From IMG/VR virus record IMGVR_UViG_3300027805_001463, positions 1 to 20,036 of that record: DNA of 20,036 nucleotides; one strand, given 5' to 3'. The stretch comes from a virus. The number at the start of each line of letters is the position of its first letter. The first letter of the stretch is position 1. The notes beneath the pieces were generated by a model, which worked only from the letters and a program-made list of their open reading frames with translations, made no database searches and was not told the DNA's origin. Of this stretch, positions 1 through 4,746 are shown piece after piece. The translations under genes were made by a program, and so were the position numbers.

Positions 1-55
1 CAGTACCATCAAAGCGTACATAGGCTTTGAGCGGGCGTTTGTCAATTGTGGCCAT
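1..55 (-). CDS. N-terminus of a phage protein of unknown function (partial)
   Basis: An ATG at 55-53 opens a frame that stays open to the left edge, giving 18 visible residues (MATIDKRPLKAYVRFDGT). The start lies 2 nt after the stop of the glycosyltransferase gene at 58-1074, so it is probably the next gene of the same operon. No Shine-Dalgarno is visible, like its neighbours. The phrase KAYVRFDG reminds me of openings of Bacteroidota-phage virion-associated proteins, but this is memory only. No function can be given from 18 residues. Confidence 0.6.
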   Translation of the reverse strand, partial: MATIDKRPLKAYVRFDGT

Positions 56-57
56 GA

Positions 58-1074
58 TTAATAATTAAGATTGTATTTATTAGATAATTTTTTAAGCTCG
101 TTTGCGTAATACCACGTACAACGTGGCTTACTTTTCTCATCATTTAACACTACATCTAGATGAGGATCTTTAGTTGGGTCACCGCTTGCGTGGTATTTAC
201 CTTTATAGAAGCAGGCATATCCGTCCATTTGTGTACCTATAATACCTGCATTATGAAGGATGGGGTGTGTCTTTAGTTTTTCTATTGAGTCAGGAGCCCA
301 GGAAAATCCCATCTCCTCAATCACCTTCACCTCTTTTTCTCTCACCCACAGGTTCCACAGCACAGCCCACATATCAGCGCACCAACTTTGGAATCCCTTA
401 TTTTCGTTCTCAAAGAACTCTTTGTTTATTCTCTGAAGGTAGCTTCTAATCAGGATGCAATCATTCATCACCTTGTTCCAGAAAGCTGCATCTATGTTCT
501 TCAGGAGGTATTGTGCACCACCTGAATCTTTATCTCTTTCTTCAGCTTCCTCCCTACTAATCCCAACTACGCTACCTATCTCAGCTAGGATGTCTCTAGT
601 TTTGTATTCTTCCAGTTTGTCAGGAAGTACATCTTTCACTTTGCTGTCAAAGTAAGCAGCGCCTATATAACTCTGTGTATCAGATAGATAGCACACATCG
701 TCTTCTATAAACTGTTGAATGTCAAAATGTTGTGTAAACAACACATCTGAATCACAGTAGAATATGGCCTTATCACTGAGACTTGGGTTTTCTTTCCAGT
801 GTCTCCAAAGGGTGTAAGGTCTCAGAACAGGAATATAAATACCCAAAAGAGCACTTACATCATGTTTGTCTTTATAGAAGTGGAACTCAGCCTCAGGATA
901 CAAGTCTATCACTTGCTGCCATTTGGGGTTTTGTTCTCTGTAGTTGGGAATGAATATGAGCACAATTGCTTTATCGCTTTCCCCTCTGTTCTTTAGACTC
1001 TCAAGCCACATGTGCACTTGCCATGTGTAATAAGAATCGTCTGGCTGAACACAGACATACTTAAGATCCTTCAT
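58..1074 (-). CDS. GT-A-like glycosyltransferase with DxD motif
   Basis: A 338-residue soluble protein with no signal peptide or membrane segment. The likely role is transfer of a sugar from a nucleotide donor in the cytoplasm. The support is a DSD triad at residues 108-110, set after a hydrophobic strand (KAIFYCDSDVLF). This is the usual metal/nucleotide-binding DxD position of GT-A glycosyltransferases. The N-terminal strand (KYVCVQPDDSYYTWQV) and the tryptophan-rich acceptor-side region fit an uncharacterised phage/capsule GT family. The second domain of the 4747-8172 fusion has the same order of elements (DSD after AYV), so the two may be distant paralogues. It lies downstream of the collagen-like protein and its 48-residue satellite and just upstream of the gene entering from the left edge. 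Donor and acceptor cannot be read from sequence. Modification of fibre proteins encoded beside it is plausible but unproven. Confidence 0.75.
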   Translation of the reverse strand: MKDLKYVCVQPDDSYYTWQVHMWLESLKNRGESDKAIVLIFIPNYREQNPKWQQVIDLYPEAEFHFYKDKHDVSALLGIYIPVLRPYTLWRHWKENPSLSDKAIFYCDSDVLFTQHFDIQQFIEDDVCYLSDTQSYIGAAYFDSKVKDVLPDKLEEYKTRDILAEIGSVVGISREEAEERDKDSGGAQYLLKNIDAAFWNKVMNDCILIRSYLQRINKEFFENENKGFQSWCADMWAVLWNLWVREKEVKVIEEMGFSWAPDSIEKLKTHPILHNAGIIGTQMDGYACFYKGKYHASGDPTKDPHLDVVLNDEKSKPRCTWYYANELKKLSNKYNLNY

Positions 1075-1103
1075 ATGTAGTTTGTTGGTTTTTATTATCT
1101 CTA

Positions 1104-1250
1104 CTACGCGATGGTAGTAGATGTGGTGGTGGTAGTGAAATTGTTATTTAAATCACAAAGCTGGCAGGAAATTCCCTCCAGCTGTTTAGCGATTTGCCAT
1201 AACAGATTTTCTGTTGTACCCCAACCTATTCCTCTACTTGGTATTGGCAT
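1104..1250 (-). CDS. 48-residue copy of the collagen-like protein's N-terminal domain
   Basis: ATG at 1250-1248, stop TAG at 1106-1104, 48 codons. Residues 1-10 (MPIPSRGIGW) are identical to the start of the 261-residue protein encoded immediately upstream (1252-2037). The similarity continues through NLLWQIAKQ, CQLC and LNNN. It then ends in a Thr/Ser tail (FTTTTTSTTIA) where the upstream protein begins its G-T-S repeats. The gap to the upstream stop is 1 nt, so translation is likely coupled. In the longer protein this segment would be the virion-attachment end. The short copy may occupy the same docking site without carrying a head domain, or it may be a duplication remnant. No frameshift or internal stop is seen, and the substitutions read as conservative protein-level changes, which favours a real gene. 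Confidence 0.7.
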   Translation of the reverse strand: MPIPSRGIGWGTTENLLWQIAKQLEGISCQLCDLNNNFTTTTTSTTIA

Positions 1251-1251
1251 T

Positions 1252-2037
1252 TTAGTATATTTTATTCAGGACAAATATGTCGCTGTATATGTTATTTGCT
1301 GTGGTTGCTGAGCCCCACTGAACAGTGATATCTAGTGTATTGCTGATGGTTGTATCAAAGGTGGTGTTATTCACACTGTTGAAAGAGAATCCTTCCACCG
1401 TACCGTTGTTTGTTTTTACAAAATTAAATGTTCCCAGACTCACTACTGAAGCTACACCAGGACCACCTAACGCTCTGATTGTAAAGTTGATTGACAAAGA
1501 CCAAACATCTCCATTAATTGAACTTCCCAGATTTTGAGCACCACTATCAGCCAGGATGATAGATCCAGCTTTGATTCTAACTCTCAAAGTTTGGTTGTTG
1601 TCAGCGTTCATTACACCAGCCAAATCTGCTCTAAAGCTGTCCCCAATAGCAAAGCCATTTGCAGGAACAGTGAGTGTACCTACACCACCATCAATAATAG
1701 TGGTCTCTACAGTGGTGTTTGTAACAATAGCACTGTTAGCTGTCTGGGCAAACAGTCCATACACTGGTGCAAAAGGAGGATTGTAAGACGTTCCGCTTGT
1801 TCCAGAAGTTCCATTCACACCAGAAGTTCCTGAGCTACTGTCTATTCCAGATGTTCCAGATGTTCCACTACTACCAGTTAGACCGCTAGTACCAGAGGTA
1901 CCGCTAGTTCCTGTAATGGTTTCAATATTATTGTTAAGCGTACAGAGCTGACAGCTAGCTTGCTCCATCTGTTTAGCAATCTGCCACAGCAGGTTATCCT
2001 GTGTGCTCCATCCTATTCCTCTTGAGGGTATTGGCAT
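1252..2037 (-). CDS. Collagen-like (G-x-y) fibre/appendage protein with beta-rich head
   Basis: 261 residues in three parts. Residues 1-42 form an N-terminal module (MPIPSRGIGW...LLWQIAKQ...CQLC) shared with the 48-residue neighbour, presumably a docking domain. Residues about 43-85 are Gly-x-y triplets, mostly GTS/GSS, a proline-free collagen-like stalk expected to trimerise. Residues about 95-261 are a Ser/Thr/Val/Asn-rich domain with alternating hydrophobics that reads as a beta-sandwich, probably the exposed head. There is no signal peptide, as expected for a virion protein assembled in the cytoplasm. The start is supported by the conserved N-terminus in the neighbour and by a TAGATTTG element ending 6 nt upstream, which would give a nearly leaderless transcript. 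It shares the G-T-S style with the giant fibre at 13359-20036, so both may be virion decoration or adhesion proteins. Structural role is inferred from architecture. Confidence 0.75.
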   Translation of the reverse strand: MPIPSRGIGWSTQDNLLWQIAKQMEQASCQLCTLNNNIETITGTSGTSGTSGLTGSSGTSGTSGIDSSSGTSGVNGTSGTSGTSYNPPFAPVYGLFAQTANSAIVTNTTVETTIIDGGVGTLTVPANGFAIGDSFRADLAGVMNADNNQTLRVRIKAGSIILADSGAQNLGSSINGDVWSLSINFTIRALGGPGVASVVSLGTFNFVKTNNGTVEGFSFNSVNNTTFDTTISNTLDITVQWGSATTANNIYSDIFVLNKIY

Positions 2038-2043
2038 AAGTTA

Positions 2044-2074
2044 CAAATCTATGGTGAAATTAACAAAAAACAAT
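2044..2074 (-). promoter_or_regulatory. Candidate Bacteroidota-type promoter for the 2037-1 operon
   Basis: On the minus strand TAGATTTG lies at 2051-2044, a perfect match to the -7 consensus TAnnTTTG. ATTG lies at 2074-2071 (one mismatch to TTTG), with a 19-nt spacer. The same -7 octamer occurs in the two other minus-strand promoters of this window. The distance to the ATG at 2037 implies a leader of only a few nucleotides. The -33 mismatch lowers confidence. Confidence 0.6.
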
Positions 2075-2081
2075 GAGCATC

Positions 2082-2107
2082 AACAAATTAGGTTAACCAA
2101 GTTTGTT
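2082..2107. repeat. 26-nt imperfect palindrome
   Basis: Reading the minus strand, arms AACAAA and TTTGTT flank an inner GGTTAACC. Eleven of 13 position pairs are complementary. It sits between the stop of the membrane-protein gene (2117) and the candidate promoter at 2074-2044. It could be a protein-binding operator. It could also be a weak terminator of the lysis operon, since a T-rich run follows about 10 nt downstream on the minus strand. The sequence does not decide between them. Confidence 0.5.
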
Positions 2108-2116
2108 AAAACGGCT

Positions 2117-2335
2117 CTAACTAAATTTGTTTAAATATTTGGATAGCAAGATATATGACAAGAAAAAGCAGCCTGAGATTCCATAGAAAATAAGATCTGC
2201 CACCCAATACGAGCCAGTTACCTGCATGATAAGCTTGAAAAGAAAGTCGTACCCAAAGGGCAAAAAGAACATTGCCAGCATTAGAGAACCATCTCGTAAG
2301 CTTCGTAATTGCTTCTTTTTCAATTGTTTGTACAT
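2117..2335 (-). CDS. Small two-helix membrane protein, unknown function
   Basis: 72 residues from the ATG at 2335. A GTG two codons upstream at 2341 could also serve. After a strongly basic N-terminus (MYKQLKKKQLRSLRDG) come two hydrophobic helices, about residues 17-37 and 44-65, ending in a Lys-containing tail. This is an inner-membrane protein with positive-inside character. It follows the lysis genes on the same strand, so it could be an accessory holin or antiholin. It also resembles, from memory, a conserved small membrane protein of crAss-like/Bacteroidota phages with no known function. An alternative frame at 2121-2348 is less convincing because its composition lacks a clear topology. 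The last gene before the palindrome and next promoter, it probably closes the lysis operon. Confidence 0.65.
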   Translation of the reverse strand: MYKQLKKKQLRSLRDGSLMLAMFFLPFGYDFLFKLIMQVTGSYWVADLIFYGISGCFFLSYILLSKYLNKFS

Positions 2336-2362
2336 GATCACCGTCCATACAGGGGGTTTTCG

Positions 2363-2491
2363 TTATCTACCTTGACCTCTGTATTTAGAGGTCTTTCTCA
2401 CCTTGGGACCGCTAGACTTTCTAGCTTTCCCACCTTTGCGTCTTCCAAAGGTGATTTTACGTGAATCACCTAGTGCTTTTGATTTTGCCAT
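2363..2491 (-). CDS. Small highly basic protein (42 aa)
   Basis: ATG at 2491-2489, stop TAA at 2365-2363, 42 residues beginning MAKSKALGDSRKITFGRRKG and ending KYRGQGR. Lys, Arg, Gly and Ser dominate and there are only two acidic residues visible (D9 and none after it being obvious), giving a large net positive charge. The start is 5 nt after the stop of the lipoprotein gene, in keeping with the operon. Similar peptides ending KYRGQG occur, as I recall, in Bacteroidota phages, without a known role. Binding of DNA or RNA, as in packaged small basic proteins, is the natural guess from composition. The frame uses ordinary codons and its Gly/Arg pattern is unlikely in a random frame, so I believe it is expressed. 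Confidence 0.7.
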   Translation of the reverse strand: MAKSKALGDSRKITFGRRKGGKARKSSGPKVRKTSKYRGQGR

Positions 2492-2496
2492 GGTTT

Positions 2497-2838
2497 TTAG
2501 TTTTCAAGAGAATCTACCACTACAGATCCAGAACTGTCCACCGTGGTCTTTTTCTTACCCCAGAAGTTCTTCTTCTCTGTAATGTAAATAGTGTCTCTTA
2601 TGATGGTTTTAGTGTTCTTTGCTTTTGCTATCTCAGCCTTCAGGTTGTCCATCTGGGCATCCATTTTTTCCACTATCGTATGAACTTGTTCATCTGTCTT
2701 AGGAAGTACAGCCATCGCTTCTTTTGCAAGGCTGTCACTTTTTAGAAAAACAGTGTCAACTTCTTGGTTTCTAGTGGTTTGCTGAGCTTCGCTTGTGCAT
2801 CCGAACACTAGGATTGAAATTATGATAAACCTTTTCAT
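2497..2838 (-). CDS. Putative outer-membrane spanin-type lipoprotein
   Basis: 113 residues. The N-terminus is Lys/Arg followed by a hydrophobic run and cysteine at residue 14 (MKRFIIISILVFGC), a lipoprotein-type signal with a slightly unusual Phe at -2. The mature part is hydrophilic and helical (about residues 28-75, coiled-coil-like), then carries an IIRDTIYITE segment and a Lys-rich stretch. The gene overlaps the preceding TM/coiled-coil gene by 4 nt (ATGA). That pairing, next to a holin and endolysin, matches a two-component spanin: an inner-membrane coiled-coil protein meeting an outer-membrane lipoprotein to fuse the membranes in the final step of lysis. Family membership is not provable by eye. 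The IIRDT motif resembles IVRDT in the 203-residue protein at 3953-4564, hinting that these periplasmic proteins are related or interact. Confidence 0.6.
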   Translation of the reverse strand: MKRFIIISILVFGCTSEAQQTTRNQEVDTVFLKSDSLAKEAMAVLPKTDEQVHTIVEKMDAQMDNLKAEIAKAKNTKTIIRDTIYITEKKNFWGKKKTTVDSSGSVVVDSLEN

Positions 2839-3119
2839 TTGATTTGTCCTAATTCTTGGAGAGTGGTTAATTTAGCCAGAGAGGCAGCTAGGAGGCTGTC
2901 AGATCTTTTGAGCTTAGAGCTCAGGTCGTCTATTTTAGCTTCCAGTGACTCAATCTTTTTGCCTTGCACTTCAATTTGCTTATTGTAGTTCATTTTACCA
3001 TCTATATACAGGTAGCCTACAGCCACCAGACAGATGAACATAAGCCCTTTTACAGGCTCTTTTGCAAACTCAGCAAAGCTGATGGGGAGAGCGTTAACTT
3101 TCAATTCCTTCTTGCTCAT
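2835..3119 (-). CDS. Putative inner-membrane spanin-like protein
   Basis: 94 residues: a cytoplasmic N-terminus, one transmembrane helix (about 23-39, LMFICLVAVGYLYI), then a charged heptad-like coiled coil (about 46-90) ending in a short tail. This N-in/C-out layout with a periplasmic coiled coil is that of i-spanins (Rz type). It starts inside the end of the holin gene (26-nt overlap) and overlaps the lipoprotein gene by 4 nt, so the lysis genes are translationally linked. Spanins are unrelated in sequence between phages, so identification rests on topology and position. An alternative is a holin regulator. Confidence 0.6.
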   Translation of the reverse strand: MSKKELKVNALPISFAEFAKEPVKGLMFICLVAVGYLYIDGKMNYNKQIEVQGKKIESLEAKIDDLSSKLKRSDSLLAASLAKLTTLQELGQIK

Positions 3120-3360
3120 TGTTGTTTCCTTTTGTTTTGTTAATAAATTTATCTACAGATGCTATACCGAAGCAAGCAATAGTGAGTATTTTAAAAGAGT
3201 CAAATATGAACTCGTTAACCAACAGAGGCTTGTTCATAGCTCCTGTAACAATATCTGCAATAGCAAATATGGTCATCATGATGAAGGCAGCAAATCCAAT
3301 CACTGCTTTCTCGTTGATGGAATTCTCATCATTGAAGAGATCGTGGAAAAACTTTTTCAT
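3094..3360 (-). CDS. Putative holin
   Basis: 88 residues with two hydrophobic helices (about 18-38 and 50-70), a short charged N-terminus (MKKFFHDLFNDEN) and a hydrophilic, acidic C-terminal tail (NNNEQEGIES). Holins accumulate in the inner membrane and open it at a set time so the endolysin reaches the peptidoglycan. The start overlaps the endolysin stop by 4 nt and the downstream spanin-like gene begins inside it, a classic lysis cassette. Two-helix topology matches class II holins, though such small membrane proteins are called largely by context. Confidence 0.7.
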   Translation of the reverse strand: MKKFFHDLFNDENSINEKAVIGFAAFIMMTIFAIADIVTGAMNKPLLVNEFIFDSFKILTIACFGIASVDKFINKTKGNNNEQEGIES

Positions 3361-3956
3361 GCTAATAGATTATGATATTCTTTAAAATGTTTAATACGAT
3401 CAGCCAGACCAATTGTACCACCGTTTACACGCTTAGTCACCTCAGTAACTACAGCGTCTGTAGCACCCTTGTCAGCTATCTTGTGTAATCCATTTTTATG
3501 GAAAAACCATGCTGCAGAAAGGAGGGGATATTTGCTAGCCACCAAGTCTGGATTAGCTAGGATGTCCTCAGGAACCACAGCATCAAATGCTTTGTAGTTA
3601 TCCTTTCCTGTAAGCTGGATGTAACCTCTTCCACGGAACTTAAATCCTTCGCCAGAGGCTTCAGGACCATTGCCCATTCTTCCTCCATATACCAAATTGG
3701 CTATCTTTTCAGGCTTACGCTCGTATTCCTTAGCCTTGGCTTCTGTAGGGAAGTATTTCTTAAATATACCTAGAAGGCCTTTTGCCCCATAGTTCAGGTT
3801 CTCGGTTGTAGCCTTGAAACCACCACTCTCGTGCCCTGTTTGAGCCAGGAAGTGAGCTAGTCTTAAGGGTGTATTGAGCTCAAACTTCTGCATAGTGTCA
3901 GGAATCTGAGATATTACGCTGTCTGGGATGTGTCCTTTTAGTTTATCTAGGTTCAT
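3357..3956 (-). CDS. Endolysin, glycoside hydrolase family 19 (chitinase/lysozyme-like)
   Basis: 199 residues, almost wholly one GH19 catalytic domain. Visible hallmarks are the HESGGF motif with the likely catalytic acid Glu43, the second Glu52 in TENLNY, the RMGNG segment, and the substrate-groove motif RGRGYIQLTGKDNY (about 108-121). GH19 phage endolysins cut the glycan strands of peptidoglycan. There is no signal peptide or cell-wall-binding domain, so export depends on the holin. Length is typical for a single-domain phage GH19 enzyme. The gene overlaps its neighbours by 4 nt on each side (3953-3956 and 3357-3360). This is among the safest assignments in the window. Confidence 0.93.
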   Translation of the reverse strand: MNLDKLKGHIPDSVISQIPDTMQKFELNTPLRLAHFLAQTGHESGGFKATTENLNYGAKGLLGIFKKYFPTEAKAKEYERKPEKIANLVYGGRMGNGPEASGEGFKFRGRGYIQLTGKDNYKAFDAVVPEDILANPDLVASKYPLLSAAWFFHKNGLHKIADKGATDAVVTEVTKRVNGGTIGLADRIKHFKEYHNLLA

Positions 3957-4564
3957 TTCTTAAGTTTTATCTTCCAATAAGAGTGAATTCCATACTGAAC
4001 ATCGCCATAAGTGTTTATACTTAGTGACCCTCCAAACAGTTTTTCATTCCTGGTTTTCAGAAGAGCAGACCCCATAATTGTGTTTGGTGCAGATGTCCCT
4101 AGGATAGCCCCCCCTACATACAGCTGGTTGGTCTTTTTTGCTGGCAGGGTGATAGTTTCCCTAATAATGGGATAGCGAATGTTCACCTTAGTAGATCTGC
4201 CTATAACCAGGTTTTTCTGGACAGTGTCTATGATTTTAACATACCCCACACTGTCTATAGCCACACTATCTTGCATGATATTCTTTGCAAGTAGTTGATT
4301 CACAACCTCTTGATACTGCAACACAAGCTTTGCATAGTTAGTATCTGGGATGTATTGCTGGGTGATGATAGTATCATGTGATTCTATCGCTATTGTTTTA
4401 ACCACCTGGGGCTTGGTAGTTGTAAAGGATTCCTTGACAACTAAAACAGTGTCTCTAACAATCCTGGGAGCCTCTATGATGGGCTGTTCGCATCTTTGTA
4501 AAAATACTAAGACGAGAAGAATAGAAACAATAATGGCTATCAGGTTGTCTTTAACGAATTTCAT
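3953..4564 (-). CDS. Membrane-anchored periplasmic protein in the lysis operon, unknown function
   Basis: 203 residues. One N-terminal helix (about 7-23, LIAIIVSILLVLVFLQRC) is followed by a periplasmic region with repeated hydroxyl/Asp segments (IVRDTVLVV, ESHDTIIT, QYIPDTNYA). There is then a helical stretch and a C-terminal region of short amphipathic strands (LYVGGAILG, GGSLSINTYGD) that could contact or insert into the outer membrane. It is the first gene of the lysis operon, about 120 nt after its promoter, and overlaps the endolysin by 4 nt. A protein tethered in the inner membrane and reaching the outer membrane in one chain would suit a unimolecular spanin. Since a two-gene spanin-like pair already exists downstream, its role may be accessory. 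I do not recognise the family. Confidence 0.7.
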   Translation of the reverse strand: MKFVKDNLIAIIVSILLVLVFLQRCEQPIIEAPRIVRDTVLVVKESFTTTKPQVVKTIAIESHDTIITQQYIPDTNYAKLVLQYQEVVNQLLAKNIMQDSVAIDSVGYVKIIDTVQKNLVIGRSTKVNIRYPIIRETITLPAKKTNQLYVGGAILGTSAPNTIMGSALLKTRNEKLFGGSLSINTYGDVQYGIHSYWKIKLKK

Positions 4565-4619
4565 TGGTAAATAAAAATAACGTTCCCCGTCTCATCCGAA
4601 AAGAGAAAAGGAACGTCAT
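4551..4619 (-). CDS. Possible 22-codon leader ORF overlapping the lysis operon's first start
   Basis: ATG at 4619-4617 opens a 22-residue frame (MTFLFSFRMRRGTLFLFTNE and two more) that ends at TAA 4553-4551. It passes over the ATG of the 203-residue gene (4564) in another frame. The 5' arm of a hairpin begins right after its start codon. It could couple or delay translation of the lysis genes, but an ORF this short can arise by chance. Confidence 0.25.
   Translation of the reverse strand: MTFLFSFRMRRGTLFLFTNEIR
4580..4616 (-). promoter_or_regulatory. Stem-loop in the lysis-operon leader
   Basis: On the minus strand ACGTTCC (4616-4610) pairs with GGAACGT (4586-4580). Inside it, TCTC (4606-4603) can pair with GAGA (4593-4590). 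No T-run follows, so it does not look like a terminator. It lies between the promoter at 4722-4691 and the ATG at 4564, and could affect translation or stability of the lysis transcript. Confidence 0.4.
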
Positions 4620-4690
4620 GGAGTTTAGTAAAATAGCGCCCAGGTCAGGGCATAATATAGCAATAACTTGACAGAGTAGGTCTCTAGGCA

Positions 4691-4722
4691 CAAATCTAAG
4701 AAATTGTTTTGAAACTACCAAA
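4691..4722 (-). promoter_or_regulatory. Bacteroidota-type promoter of the lysis operon
   Basis: Minus strand: TTTG at 4722-4719, 20-nt spacer, TAGATTTG at 4698-4691. This matches the -33/-7 consensus of the Bacteroidota primary sigma factor exactly. The spacer is similar to that of the promoter at 13316-13285 (about 13-14 of 20 positions identical). Transcription would start near 4685, leaving a leader of roughly 120 nt before the 203-residue gene. It interlocks with the plus-strand promoter. Confidence 0.8.
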
Positions 4723-4739
4723 TTTTTTTTCTACCTTTG
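4708..4739 (+). promoter_or_regulatory. Bacteroidota-type promoter of the glycosyltransferase fusion gene
   Basis: Plus strand: TTTG at 4708-4711, 20-nt spacer containing an eight-T run, TACCTTTG at 4732-4739. Both elements match the TTTG/TAnnTTTG consensus. Only 7 nt separate it from the ATG at 4747, so the transcript would be leaderless or nearly so. No Shine-Dalgarno could fit. Confidence 0.8.
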
Positions 4740-4746
4740 GGCTTAT

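Noticed and set aside
2122-2129. TAAATTTG on the plus strand, a possible -7 element
   Set aside because: The nearest TTTG upstream gives a 16-nt spacer and no plus-strand gene follows.
2121-2348. 75-residue minus-strand frame overlapping the small membrane protein
   Set aside because: The overlapping frame at 2117-2335 has a basic N-terminus and two clean helices typical of a real membrane protein. This one has no coherent topology.
2374-2393. Perfect 6-bp stem GACCTC/GAGGTC
   Set aside because: It lies inside the coding region of the 42-residue basic protein, has no T-run after it, and is explained by codons.
4565-4746. Search for a tRNA or other structured RNA gene in the divergent intergenic region
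   Set aside because: No tRNA-like cloverleaf was found. The stretch is accounted for by the two promoters and the lysis leader.
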